Source: Elusimicrobia bacterium GWA2_61_42
Lineage (GTDB): Bacteria; Elusimicrobiota; Elusimicrobia; Elusimicrobiales; UBA9959
Direction: 5' to 3'
Length of the DNA: 64,000 nucleotides
NCBI GenBank assembly: GCA_001799615.1
Contig: MGTU01000029.1
Coordinates: forward strand, 62,001 to 126,000
Shown here: positions 7,498-15,769 of the stretch, piece by piece
Position numbering within the stretch: the first letter of the stretch is position 1
How the letters are laid out: each line of letters starts with the position of its first letter
The notes under the pieces: model-generated
What the model saw: only the letters and a program-made list of their open reading frames with translations
Databases searched by the model: none
Told to the model about the DNA's origin: nothing
Program-made: the position numbers and the translations under genes

Positions 7498-8796
7498 TCA
7501 GGCTTCCCAGTACGCTTCCTGCAGGCTGTCCTCTTTTTCCGGCAGGCCGCGGGTCAGGCGCGGGGAATTCTGGGCCAGCACCTCGAAGCTCACCCGGTTG
7601 GCGTACTTGGAGATCTGCGACAGCGAGGAATAGCTTAAGGAGTTAATAAGGTTCTTGGGCGAGTTCGGCACTTTGGCCTGGTGGTATTTCCTGGCGCCCA
7701 GGTCGTGCAGGATGGCCGCCAGGGCGCCGTCGCCGGCGCCGTTGGTGTTCTTAATGATCATGGGCCCGCCCAGGAAAGGGTTGATGTGGGTGTAGATCTT
7801 TATGGGCTTCTCGCAGTCGTCTTTCCGCATGGGGCGGCTGAACTCGTACTTGTTATATTCCACTATGGACTTGGTGTGCAGCTTATAGGTGGTTTTCCTG
7901 GCGAATTTCTCGTCCACGTAGCCGGCCAGGTAAAGCCCGTGCGCGCCCACGGTAAGCAGCACCAGGTCCGCCAGTTCCAGGGTATTCTCCGCGGCCAGCA
8001 GCGGGTCGTTCAGGCCGGTCAGGGCCATGGCTTCCAAATCGTTCATGGCCACGCAGGTCACGTATTTTTCTATGAATTCCCGGAAAAATTCTTTTTTGGA
8101 TTCTATCAGGAAGCTGGTGCCCAGCGTCATCACCACGGGCACCTTGGCCTTCAGGGCGATCTCGCAGGCCTTTACCGTGGAATGGAAGATCGGGTCCTTC
8201 TCCTCGCGCAGCAGGTAGGCGGAGATAAGCAGGGCCGAGGCTTTTTCAATGACTTCCCCGGGGATGAATTCAGGGGCCAGGTCGTTCATGCAGCCCTTGC
8301 TGATGCCGAAGGTCCGCTCGCCGTCCGGCGTCACAAAACACATGGCCCTGCCCATCGGGTTTTCCGAAGGCTGCAGGTAGGAGAGGTCCACTTTGGAGCT
8401 GGTATTGCGGATGTACTTGAAGGCATAGTCGCCCACCGTTATGTTCCTGGTGATCGCCCCCAGGGCGACGGAACGCTCGTCGGATAAAATAGAGTAATTG
8501 TGAAGGGTGTTGCCGACGGAACCGCCGGCATATTCGCCCAGGACCTTGCCTTTCGCCTTCAGGTCCCGGTAGACGGCCTCGGCCGTCCGGTCGTCGAGGA
8601 TCTGGGATTCGCCTTTCTTCAGCGAGTGCTGGAACAGGAAGCCCGGTTCCACGCCGCATTCGATGTCCACCAGCAGCTGGTCGATGCCCACCAGGTAGAA
8701 AGGCTCGGCCTGCAAAAAATGGGGATCGGCGCTCTCGCGGCCTTTTTCCGTAACCGGGAAGTAATGCTTGTTCTTTCTTTTGCCTGGGAATTTCAT
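7498..8796 (-). CDS. gsk: Inosine-guanosine kinase (PfkB family)
   Basis: 432 residues, nearly the length of E. coli Gsk (434). The N-terminus MKFPGKRK-KHYFPV, 'AGGSVGNTLHNYSIL', 'GRAMCFVTPDGERTFGIS', 'NTNGAGDGALAAILHDL' (PfkB ATP/anion-hole motif with catalytic Asp) and the C-terminal 'SPRLTRGLPEKEDSLQEAYW' match E. coli Gsk as I remember it. Gsk phosphorylates guanosine and inosine to GMP and IMP in purine salvage. The start is fixed by the conserved N-terminus; the SD is weak. This Gsk subfamily is best known from gammaproteobacteria, so its presence here could reflect horizontal transfer. Confidence 0.93.
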   Translation of the reverse strand: MKFPGKRKNKHYFPVTEKGRESADPHFLQAEPFYLVGIDQLLVDIECGVEPGFLFQHSLKKGESQILDDRTAEAVYRDLKAKGKVLGEYAGGSVGNTLHNYSILSDERSVALGAITRNITVGDYAFKYIRNTSSKVDLSYLQPSENPMGRAMCFVTPDGERTFGISKGCMNDLAPEFIPGEVIEKASALLISAYLLREEKDPIFHSTVKACEIALKAKVPVVMTLGTSFLIESKKEFFREFIEKYVTCVAMNDLEAMALTGLNDPLLAAENTLELADLVLLTVGAHGLYLAGYVDEKFARKTTYKLHTKSIVEYNKYEFSRPMRKDDCEKPIKIYTHINPFLGGPMIIKNTNGAGDGALAAILHDLGARKYHQAKVPNSPKNLINSLSYSSLSQISKYANRVSFEVLAQNSPRLTRGLPEKEDSLQEAYWEA

Positions 8797-8909
8797 GGTG
8801 GCCTTTAATATTTATACTATGTAATGGATATTATAGGAAAATAGGGGCGGCCCGTTCGCCGGCCCCGGTCCCGGCCGCGCCGGCGCTTTGAACTTCCAGG
8901 AGGCTCGTC

Positions 8910-9671
8910 ATGACGCAGCAGCTGCTTATCCCTTTATTAATAACCGGCACCGGCGCGGCGATGCTGCTGTACGGACTTTTCAAGCGCAGCCAGGCTTTGT
9001 CTTTCCGCTCCACGCCCTGCACCCCGGTCCGCTCGCTGGCCAAAGAGGAGCGCCAATTTATAACCGGGGTGGCCCATTCCCCCGTTCCCATAACGGCCCC
9101 CGTCTCCAAAAAAGCCTGCGTGTTCTACCTTGAGAAGGTGGAGCGCAATGAAGCGTCCACTTCCTCCAGGGGCAGGAGCCGCACGCGCTGGACGGAAGTG
9201 TCCAGCACCGCCTACGGAGCTTTCTTCGTGAAGGACGGCTCGGGGTCGGCCCTGGTGCTCCCCTCGGCGCGAAGCCTGGACCTCAATAAGCCGGAGGTCA
9301 CCGAATCCGACGAGGTGCTGCCTGGCATGGCCCTGGAGGGCGCCGTCAGGAAAGCGGAGCAATACATAGCCGAGGGGGAGAACGTTACGGTGCTGGGCAC
9401 GCCGCGGACCCTGCCCGAGCTGATGAATTACGTGCGCCAGGACGGGCAGGTGACCCTGCCTTCCGACCTGATAGCGGAGCTGCTGAAGCTGGAAAAAGAG
9501 AACGCCGTCCTGCCCTGCTTCTTCGCCTACGGCGCGGAAAAGGTTTCCGACCTGTCCTATACCGACTACCTGGCGGGCACGGAATCCTCGGCCGCCATGC
9601 TGCTGCAGCTGGGCGCCATCCTGGCGGTGGTGGGCGGCGCGGCGCTGCTGTACGCGCTGCGCGTCTTCTAA
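8910..9671 (+). CDS. GIDE-domain membrane protein
   Basis: 253 residues. There is an N-terminal transmembrane helix (LLIPLLITGTGAAMLLYGL), then the GIDE domain core (about 45-210: 'RSLAKEERQFITGVAHS...KKACVFYLEKVER') and a C-terminal transmembrane helix (LLQLGAILAVVGGAALLYAL). This domain is shared with the eukaryotic mitochondrial E3 ligase MULAN/GIDE, but the bacterial protein has no RING finger. Bacterial members often sit near LemA genes; no LemA is visible here. SD AGGAGG is well placed. Function unknown, probably membrane-stress related. Confidence 0.8.
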   Translation: MTQQLLIPLLITGTGAAMLLYGLFKRSQALSFRSTPCTPVRSLAKEERQFITGVAHSPVPITAPVSKKACVFYLEKVERNEASTSSRGRSRTRWTEVSSTAYGAFFVKDGSGSALVLPSARSLDLNKPEVTESDEVLPGMALEGAVRKAEQYIAEGENVTVLGTPRTLPELMNYVRQDGQVTLPSDLIAELLKLEKENAVLPCFFAYGAEKVSDLSYTDYLAGTESSAAMLLQLGAILAVVGGAALLYALRVF

Positions 9672-9694
9672 GGCCGCGCCGACGGGCGTGAGGG

Positions 9695-9711
9695 TATTTT
9701 GCTATCATAAG
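9695..9711 (+). promoter_or_regulatory. Recurrent 17-bp upstream motif, copy 1
   Basis: TATTTTGCTATCATAAG, containing a likely TATCAT -10 box. A copy with one mismatch occurs at 10679-10695. Confidence 0.4.
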
Positions 9712-9777
9712 TGCCAAGCCGGACAGCTCAGCTGACCTTTAAAACAACAACGTTTCCGGCCTTTTTTCAGCCTCTTC

Positions 9778-10653
9778 ATGGAAAAAGTTTATATTTACGC
9801 GCTCGCGGCCAACCTGGTTTTCGCCATCGGCGTGCAGTTCTTCACGCATTACGCCCGGCGCATCTCCAGCGTCTGGGTAAATTGTTTCAAGGCCGCGGTG
9901 GCGTCCGTTCTGTTCCTGGCCACCGTCCTGGCGCAGGGCGGCTTTCACCAGATAGACCCGCTGTTCGCCGGCCTGTTCTTCCTGTCGGGGATGGTGGGCC
10001 TGGGCATCGCCGATCTTTGCCTTATCAAAGCCTTTTCACTGATGGGGCCCGGCCGCACCATGCTGATCTTCGGCTTCCAGCCGCTGATCATCGGCCTGCT
10101 CAGCTACTTCGCTTTCGGCCAGGCCGTGAATACGCGCCAGCTCGCGGCCGTGTTCTTCTTTATCGCCTGCCTTTTTATCTTTTCCCTGGAATCCTTCAAG
10201 AAGCACGGGCATTGGAACACCCGGGCCAGCCTGTTCGCGCTGGCCGGCGTGGTGATGGACGGCATAGGGGTGATCATAACCAGGTTCGCTTTCAACGCCA
10301 ATACGGGCATAGGTACCACGGAAGGGAATTTTTACCGCGCGGTGGGCGCGCTGCTGCTGTTCGGGGTCATGTCGAAGGTGCGGCCTTTCCAGTTTTTCGA
10401 GAAACTGCGCGCGCTCAGCCGGCGGAGCCTGCTGTGGCTGACGGTGGGTAGTTTCGCGGGGACCTATCTTTCACTGATGTTCTACCTGACCGCCGTGCGC
10501 TACGCCGGGGCGCTGGCCGCCGTGGCCGGCATAGGCATAACCGGCACGCTGTTCTCCTCCGCTTTCGAATGCGCCTACGAAAGAAAGCTGCCGTCGGCTT
10601 ACCTGCTGGCCGCTTTCGTCTTTTTCTTCGCCGGCATGGCTTTCCTGTTCTAG
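9778..10653 (+). CDS. EamA/DMT-superfamily transporter
   Basis: 291 residues with about ten hydrophobic helices in two EamA-like halves (1-135 and 145-291), as in drug/metabolite exporters. 'GMVGLGIADLCLIKAFSLMGPGR' and 'VRYAGALAAVAGIGITGTLFSS' are the typical conserved loops. Substrate unknown. No clear SD precedes the ATG. About 70 nt upstream is a 17-bp motif (TATTTTGCTATCATAAG) that recurs before the next gene. Confidence 0.85.
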   Translation: MEKVYIYALAANLVFAIGVQFFTHYARRISSVWVNCFKAAVASVLFLATVLAQGGFHQIDPLFAGLFFLSGMVGLGIADLCLIKAFSLMGPGRTMLIFGFQPLIIGLLSYFAFGQAVNTRQLAAVFFFIACLFIFSLESFKKHGHWNTRASLFALAGVVMDGIGVIITRFAFNANTGIGTTEGNFYRAVGALLLFGVMSKVRPFQFFEKLRALSRRSLLWLTVGSFAGTYLSLMFYLTAVRYAGALAAVAGIGITGTLFSSAFECAYERKLPSAYLLAAFVFFFAGMAFLF

Positions 10654-10678
10654 CGGCCCGCCGGGATAAAAGCGCGTT

Positions 10679-10695
10679 TATTTTGTTATCATAAG
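10679..10695 (+). promoter_or_regulatory. Recurrent 17-bp upstream motif, copy 2
   Basis: TATTTTGTTATCATAAG, differing from copy 1 by one base, 20 nt upstream of the nitroreductase ATG. Probably an extended -10 region. Confidence 0.4.
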
Positions 10696-10715
10696 GGTTC
10701 GGCACGGAGGTCTCC

Positions 10716-11294
10716 ATGGACGTAAAAGAAGCTATCGAAAAACGGCGCTCTTACCGGGCGCTGGGACCGGCTGAAATAACGGACCAAACGCTCAAAGAGC
10801 TGGCCACCGCCGCGCAGCTGTCGGCCTCGTGTTTTAACAACCAGCCGTGGAAACTGGTTTTCGCCAGGTCAAAGGACTCCCTGGCAAAAATTCACGACTG
10901 TCTGAGCAAGGGCAACGATTGGGCGAAGCGGGCCCCCCTGATAATAGCGGCTTTCGCTAAAAAAGAGAACGACTGCGTTATAAAGGAAAGGGAATATTAT
11001 TTATTCGACCTGGGCATGGCGGTTTCCGCCCTGCAGCTGCGCGCTACAGAGCTGGGGCTGGTGGCCCATCCCATCGCCGGCTTCGACAATGAGAAAGTCC
11101 GGCTGGCGCTGGGCGTGCCGGAGGATAACCTGGTGCTTACCCTGCTGATCGTGGGCAAGAAAACGGACGACCTGGCCGCCCTGACCCCGCAGCAGGCCGC
11201 CATGGAAGAAAGCCGGCCGCCGCGGCTGCCGCTCGAGAACATTTTCAGCGTGGACGCTTACGACGAAAAACTTGCCGTAAAACCGGCGCATTAA
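10716..11294 (+). CDS. Nitroreductase-family oxidoreductase
   Basis: 192 residues, usual for the FMN-dependent nitroreductase family. '[14 protein letters not shown]' near the N-terminus is the family's FMN-phosphate-binding motif (R-R-S-x-R), followed by '[18 protein letters not shown]' (S-x-x-N-x-Q-P-W) and '[17 protein letters not shown]'. It probably reduces nitro- or quinone-like compounds with NAD(P)H. SD CGGAGG is present. It lies 16 nt upstream of the FKBP gene and is probably co-transcribed with it. Confidence 0.9.
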   Translation: MDVKEAIEKRRSYRALGPAEITDQTLKELATAAQLSASCFNNQPWKLVFARSKDSLAKIHDCLSKGNDWAKRAPLIIAAFAKKENDCVIKEREYYLFDLGMAVSALQLRATELGLVAHPIAGFDNEKVRLALGVPEDNLVLTLLIVGKKTDDLAALTPQQAAMEESRPPRLPLENIFSVDAYDEKLAVKPAH

Positions 11295-11310
11295 TACAAG
11301 GAGAGAGACC

Positions 11311-11655
11311 ATGGAAGAAATTACTCTTAAATCGGGCCTGAAATATATCGATATCGAAGTGGGGCAGGGCCCCGCGGCCGTCAGCGGCAAGGAAGTTACC
11401 GTGCATTATACCGGCACCTTCCCCAACGGCAAGAAGTTCGACAGTTCGGTGGACCGCGACGAGCCCTTCGCCTTTAAGCTGGGCGCGGGCCAGGTGATAA
11501 AGGGCTGGGACGAGGGCGTGGCCGGCATGCGTATCGGAGGCAAGCGCAAACTTGTCATCCCGTCGGAGCTGGGTTACGGCAAACGCGGCGCTGGCAGCGT
11601 TATCCCGCCCGACTCGGTGCTGCATTTCGAAGTGGAGCTGCTGGGCGTAGAATAA
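11311..11655 (+). CDS. FKBP-type peptidyl-prolyl cis-trans isomerase
   Basis: 114 residues forming one FKBP domain without a signal peptide. Motifs: '[18 protein letters not shown]', '[22 protein letters not shown]', '[20 protein letters not shown]' and '[11 protein letters not shown]'. These include the hydrophobic active-site residues (Tyr, Phe, Asp, Trp). It catalyses proline isomerisation during cytoplasmic folding. SD AAGGAGAGA. Confidence 0.95.
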   Translation: MEEITLKSGLKYIDIEVGQGPAAVSGKEVTVHYTGTFPNGKKFDSSVDRDEPFAFKLGAGQVIKGWDEGVAGMRIGGKRKLVIPSELGYGKRGAGSVIPPDSVLHFEVELLGVE

Positions 11656-11668
11656 GCACGGCGCGCCA

Positions 11669-11705
11669 TAAAAAAACCGCCGGGACAGCCCGGCGGTTTT
11701 TATTT
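11669..11705. terminator. Bidirectional rho-independent terminator
   Basis: ACCGCCGGG / CCCGGCGGT hairpin flanked by A-run upstream and TTTTTATTT downstream. It can serve both the FKBP gene (+) and the convergent secreted-protein operon (-). Confidence 0.88.
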
Positions 11706-11717
11706 ATAAGTTAAGGC

Positions 11718-12539
11718 TCAGTAAGGTTTTTTTAAAAGGTCAGGGCGCAGTACCGTCACTTTACCGTTCTTCTGGTAGCTGACCACCGTCACCGGGACGT
11801 CTATGGCGCTCCGCAGGCCGCCTTCGCGCTCTATCTGGCCGAAGGTAAAAGCCATGCCCCCGGGCATAACGCCGGTCCGTTTCCATTTCAGGTACTCGTC
11901 GACTATCCATTTCTTGACGTTCAGCGGGCACGGGAATAAATAATTCCCCGGGGCCAGGTAAAGCGCGCCCATGGCCGGGTCCACCGTAAAATCCACGTAG
12001 TCGGAATCGGGCCTGAGCCCCATCCAGAGCTGTCCCGCCGGGAAATCAGGGGTGGTGAAAAATACGCCGTGCAGGTCCTGGTAATAGTCCGCCCGGTGCG
12101 ACTCGGGGACAATGTAAGGCCGGGGCCCGGCTTTCATGAGGCCGCTGTTCACTATCAAATCCACCACGGGGACCCCGTCCACCTGGGCGTTGGAGGTCCA
12201 GTGGCGCAGGATGCCGGTCTGCGCCGGCTTAACCAGCTTTACCGAAGCGGGCGCTCCCCAGTAATAATACTGGTCCTGCCCGTCCATGCCGCCGTTGACG
12301 AAATTCACCTGCGTCAGCCCCGCGGAGGCCATGGCCGCCAGGCGTTTGGCGTGCGCGGCGGTGTAGGCCACGGCTTCGCCGGCCGCGCGGGCTTCAGGAG
12401 CGGCTAAGGGGATAGTGAGCTCCGCGGGCAGGCCCGCGTTAAGCGCTGAACTCTCCAGGGCGTTATAGGCGGTGCCGGCTTGGGCGGCGGGGGAGAACAA
12501 CAACAGCAGGGCGAAAAGTCGGGCGGAGAGTCTTTGCAT
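11718..12539 (-). CDS. Secreted protein of unknown function
   Basis: 273 residues. A signal peptide (MQRLSARLFALLLLFSPAAQAG) is clear. I recognise no family. The mature part contains 'FVNGGMDGQDQYYYWGAPASV', a Trp/Tyr-rich region and 'EREGGLRSAIDVPVTVVSYQKNGKVTVLRPDLL' at the end. It starts 11 nt after the stop of the upstream NlpC-like gene (minus strand), so the two form an operon of exported proteins. Confidence 0.7.
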   Translation of the reverse strand: MQRLSARLFALLLLFSPAAQAGTAYNALESSALNAGLPAELTIPLAAPEARAAGEAVAYTAAHAKRLAAMASAGLTQVNFVNGGMDGQDQYYYWGAPASVKLVKPAQTGILRHWTSNAQVDGVPVVDLIVNSGLMKAGPRPYIVPESHRADYYQDLHGVFFTTPDFPAGQLWMGLRPDSDYVDFTVDPAMGALYLAPGNYLFPCPLNVKKWIVDEYLKWKRTGVMPGGMAFTFGQIEREGGLRSAIDVPVTVVSYQKNGKVTVLRPDLLKKPY

Positions 12540-12550
12540 GTTTTCCTTGT

Positions 12551-13804
12551 TCAGTCGGCGGCTTTTACCTGGTCCAGCGGCGAGCCTTCGAATTTATTGC
12601 CTATGGCGTCCAGCGTTTTCTCCAGGGCCGCGGGGTTCTTGCCGTAGATAGCCAGCAGCTTGCCCACAAGTTCGCGTGAATAGGCGTTGCGCGGCAGCCA
12701 GACTTCTTTGAGGATGTTATAGGCGTTGGATTGGGAATGCGGCGAAGAAAGCAGTTCCACCTCGATGCTCTGGTTGGCCTGGTCGCGGAAGCTTTCCAGC
12801 TGGTGGTAGTAAGCCCGCAGCACCGGGTTGGGGCTTTTGGCCATGGGGCCCCAGTCCGACACCAGGTTCTCCAGCAGCCGCTCGGTGAAGTAACCCAGCT
12901 CTTTCGCCAGGGCCCAGCGGGGGGCCTGTTTCTCGACGTGCCCGGCCAGGAACAGGATCGTCTCCACCTTGGCCTGCTCGTCCGCGCTGGCCTGGCCGAA
13001 AGCGTATTGCGCTCCCGTAGGGCGCCAGGCCGCCCGCTTGCGTATAGGTTCCGAGCTGTTGAAAGGGCTGCCGCTGTCGAAAGGCCCGGGTTTCCACTCG
13101 AAAGGCTCCGGCTCGTAGGCTTTTTCGAGCTGCGTTATGCGGTAAAGATGCTGCTTTAAATAGCTTTTCTTGTGGAAGATCAGGCCGCCGCCCAGGTAAT
13201 AGACGCCGTGGTCCCCGTCGTTAAGCACCAGGATATCTCCCGGCTGCAGGGCGGAGGCGGGCACGCTTTTAAAATACATGGAAAGCCGCTGGTTAGCTTC
13301 CGGGTTGCCGACATGCCGCAGTTTATCAGGCGCCATCATGCCCGCCGCGATGAACGCTGCGTTGAAACAGTTGGGGCCGGCGAAGTTGGGTTCGCGGTTG
13401 AAGAGCGCCGCGGCGGCGGGGGGGAGGAACTGGTTGAGAGAAACCAGGGACGCGCCGGGATTTTTTGCCGCCAGGTCGAGCTCGGCCGGGGATACCGGCT
13501 GCAAAGGCAGGGCTTTAGCTCCGGCGGGCGCGCCGAAAGCAGAACGCAGGCGCGAAGAGAGCGTGTTGGCGTCCAGGCCGGGCTTCAGTACCGCCAGCAA
13601 ATTCTGGCCGCCGCCTATATGCGGCACCGCCACCTCTACGCCGTTGACGGTATAGACGGCGAATTTTTCCGCGGCCGGGGCCGGAGCGGGCAGCCGGAAC
13701 TCGGCGGGTTCCGGGACCTGGGCGGCGCTGATGCCGGGCAATTCGAAAGCGGCCAGGTTAGAGCAAAGCGTAAAAGGCAAAAGCAGAAGCAGGTTTTTGA
13801 CCAT
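12551..13804 (-). CDS. Secreted protein with putative NlpC/P60-like domain
   Basis: 417 residues with signal peptide (MVKNLLLLLPFTLCSNLAAF). Around residues 140-210 'GPNCFNAAFIAAG' followed by 'LQPGDILVLNDGDHGVYYLGGGLIFHKKSY' resembles the Cys and His catalytic segments of papain-like NlpC/P60 and CHAP hydrolases (Cys near 145, His near 198). The C-terminal half is helical and unrecognised. A role in cell-wall or peptide hydrolysis is an inference. The start has TATACT 7 nt upstream (13817-13812) and no SD. Confidence 0.6.
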   Translation of the reverse strand: MVKNLLLLLPFTLCSNLAAFELPGISAAQVPEPAEFRLPAPAPAAEKFAVYTVNGVEVAVPHIGGGQNLLAVLKPGLDANTLSSRLRSAFGAPAGAKALPLQPVSPAELDLAAKNPGASLVSLNQFLPPAAAALFNREPNFAGPNCFNAAFIAAGMMAPDKLRHVGNPEANQRLSMYFKSVPASALQPGDILVLNDGDHGVYYLGGGLIFHKKSYLKQHLYRITQLEKAYEPEPFEWKPGPFDSGSPFNSSEPIRKRAAWRPTGAQYAFGQASADEQAKVETILFLAGHVEKQAPRWALAKELGYFTERLLENLVSDWGPMAKSPNPVLRAYYHQLESFRDQANQSIEVELLSSPHSQSNAYNILKEVWLPRNAYSRELVGKLLAIYGKNPAALEKTLDAIGNKFEGSPLDQVKAAD

Positions 13805-13916
13805 TACTTATAGTATAGGCCGGCCGACAGGCGCATATCAGTGCCATTGGGCCGTAAAAATACCGGGTCTAAAGGCCTACCTGTAAAGCCCCCTCAATTT
13901 TGAGTAAAATGTTGAG

Positions 13917-14552
13917 ATGCTTATAGAGTTAAATCCCGTAGAAGCCCGGGTGCTGGGCTCGCTGGTGGAGAAATCCCTGACCACCCGCGAACAGTACCCG
14001 CTCACTTTCAACGCCCTGCTCAATGCCTGCAACCAGAAGACCAGCCGCGAGCCGGTCATGACCCTGGACGTGGACGCGATGGGCAAGGCCGTGCAGTCCC
14101 TGGTAGAAAAGGGTTTTGTGGAGCGCATCCAGGCGCCCGGCGACCGCGTGCCCAAGTTCCGCCACGACATAGGCAAGCTGCTGGGCTCGGACGAACCCAA
14201 ACTGACGGGCGTAATGACCGTGCTGCTGCTGCGCGGGCCGCAGACCCCCGGCGAAATTAAAGGCCGCACGGACCGCCTCTGCGAATTTACGGGTACGGCC
14301 GAGGTGGAAGGGCTGCTGCAGGAACTTTGCGCCAGGGCGGAAAACCCCATAGTAGCCCGCCTGCCGCGCCAGGCCGGCCAGAAAGAAGTGCGCTACCAGC
14401 ACCTTTTCTCCGGCGCCGCCCCGGCCGCCGCCGCGGAGCCCGCAGCCGCGGTCCAGGCTTCCCCTGACCGCGTAGCGCAGTTGGAAAAAAGGGTGGAGAC
14501 CCTGGAGGCGCTGGTGGCGGGCCTTGAAGAGCGGCTCGGCAGGCCCGCGTAA
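13917..14552 (+). CDS. YceH family (DUF480) protein
   Basis: 211 residues. 'LNPVEARVLGSLVEKSLTTREQYPLTFNALLNACNQKTSREPVM' is the diagnostic DUF480 N-terminus. The family has two winged-helix domains, the second including 'LLLRGPQTPGEIKGRTDRL'. A C-terminal coiled coil (VAQLEKRVETLEALVAGLEERL) follows an Ala/Pro-rich linker. Function unknown. TAAAAT ends 6 nt before the ATG and there is no SD, so the mRNA may be leaderless. Confidence 0.9.
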   Translation: MLIELNPVEARVLGSLVEKSLTTREQYPLTFNALLNACNQKTSREPVMTLDVDAMGKAVQSLVEKGFVERIQAPGDRVPKFRHDIGKLLGSDEPKLTGVMTVLLLRGPQTPGEIKGRTDRLCEFTGTAEVEGLLQELCARAENPIVARLPRQAGQKEVRYQHLFSGAAPAAAAEPAAAVQASPDRVAQLEKRVETLEALVAGLEERLGRPA

Positions 14553-14590
14553 GCCGGCCCTGAAAATTCGGTATTTCGTCAGGAGGATAT

Positions 14591-14836
14591 ATGGCTAACA
14601 GGTTCTACGCACCCGGTAAAGGTTCCCAGTATAAGGTGGAAGGCGCCAAGCCGGCCGGTTTTTTGGCCGGGTTCTGGCACGGCCTGATAGCGCCGATAAC
14701 TTTTATTTTCAGCCTTTTCTTCGACAATGTCTCCTCCTTTGAAACGGCCAATAACGGCAAGTTTTACGAGCTCGGCTTCCTGCTCGGAGTAGGGGCTTTC
14801 TCCTCGAGGCTGGCCCATCACAACCGCTGCTGGTAA
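14591..14836 (+). CDS. Small conserved membrane protein
   Basis: 81 residues, with a good SD (AGGAGG) 6 nt before the ATG. It begins MANRFYAPGKGSQYKVEGAK, then has hydrophobic segments 'GFWHGLIAPITFIFSLFF' and 'FYELGFLLGVGAFSS'. I recall small proteins with a similar start and layout in other bacteria, all uncharacterised. It probably spans the inner membrane once or twice. It is 38 nt downstream of yceH. Confidence 0.7.
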   Translation: MANRFYAPGKGSQYKVEGAKPAGFLAGFWHGLIAPITFIFSLFFDNVSSFETANNGKFYELGFLLGVGAFSSRLAHHNRCW

Positions 14837-14880
14837 ACCGGGCCTGGGCGCGGCCTCCCCGTGTTTCCTGTAAGACTTCT

Positions 14881-15666
14881 ATGCTTAAACAACTGGTAAA
14901 AACTATCGGGATCCTGCTGCTGGCTGCGTGGCCGGCCTGCGCCGTTACCATAATGGAGCGGGAGATCTCCTGCCCCGTCTGCGGGCAGGCGTTCTATACC
15001 AGGCTGGACGTTGTGGAAACCCAGTCCGACATGCGCCTGGACCTCAAACCGGTGGGCGTGACTTCCGCGCCGTGGCGCTTGCCCGACTGCCCCAAGTGCG
15101 GGTTCGTGATCTATAAGATCTCCTTCCCCAAGGCGGAACTGGCCCGCTGCCGGGACATAACGGCTTCGGAAGAGTACCAAAAGGGCCTGAAGCGGGCCGC
15201 TTATTTCCGCGCCGGGCTGCTTTACGCCAAGCTCGGTAAGCCGGCTTTCAGCACCGCCAATATCTTCCTCAAGGCATCCTGGCAGGAGGAAAGCGACGCC
15301 GCCGCCCTGAAAGAGGACCTGGAGCTCAGCCTTAAATATTTTACGGCCCGCGCCGCGGACGAGACGGATAAAACCGAGGAATGGGAGAATTCCAAGCTGC
15401 TCATCGGCGAGCTGCTGCGCCGCCTGGGCCGGTTCGAAGAAGCCAGGGCGCATTTGACCGGGCTGAAGACCCTTAAAGGCTTTCAGAATAATTTTTTCGC
15501 CGAGATCGTGGAGTACGAGCTGAAACTCTGCGCCAAGGCCGACTTTGCCCCTCACACCATGGAGGACGTTCGGGACTCCAAAAAACCGCTGCTGGCCAGG
15601 GCCTGGATACAGACGAAAAAGTTCTTCGCCCGCCTGCCCGCCCTGTTTTCTAAAAGATCCGAGTAG
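14881..15666 (+). CDS. Exported DUF2225-like zinc-ribbon/TPR protein
   Basis: 261 residues. After a signal-like segment (TIGILLLAAWPACA) comes 'ISCPVCGQAFYTR' and, about 35 residues later, 'DCPKCGFVIYK'. The two CPxCG knuckles probably bind zinc, as in the DUF2225 family. The rest is helical with TPR-like repeats (for instance 'YFRAGLLYAKLGKPAFSTANIFLKA'). Function unknown. Followed by a terminator. Confidence 0.7.
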   Translation: MLKQLVKTIGILLLAAWPACAVTIMEREISCPVCGQAFYTRLDVVETQSDMRLDLKPVGVTSAPWRLPDCPKCGFVIYKISFPKAELARCRDITASEEYQKGLKRAAYFRAGLLYAKLGKPAFSTANIFLKASWQEESDAAALKEDLELSLKYFTARAADETDKTEEWENSKLLIGELLRRLGRFEEARAHLTGLKTLKGFQNNFFAEIVEYELKLCAKADFAPHTMEDVRDSKKPLLARAWIQTKKFFARLPALFSKRSE

Positions 15667-15687
15667 CCCCGCTTACGCGCCCGCGCC

Positions 15688-15720
15688 GCCGCCCGAAGCC
15701 CGGGCGGCTTTCTTGTTTTC
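15688..15720 (+). terminator. Rho-independent terminator after DUF2225-like gene
   Basis: GCCGCCCG / CGGGCGGC stem (15688-15708) with a 5-nt loop followed by TTTCTTGTTTT. Confidence 0.8.
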
Positions 15721-15733
15721 AGGCCCAGGGCCC

Positions 15734-15763
15734 TTGACAACTAGTTTAGAATACCCTAAACTA
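15734..15763 (+). promoter_or_regulatory. Promoter and inverted-repeat operator of ArsR-family regulator
   Basis: TTGACA (15734-15739), 17 nt and TAAACT (15757-15762). A perfect inverted repeat, TAGTTTAG-N6-CTAAACTA (15742-15763), fills the spacer and the -10 box. A bound regulator would block RNA polymerase. The predicted start of transcription coincides with the ATG at 15770. Confidence 0.75.
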
Positions 15764-15769
15764 CTATAC

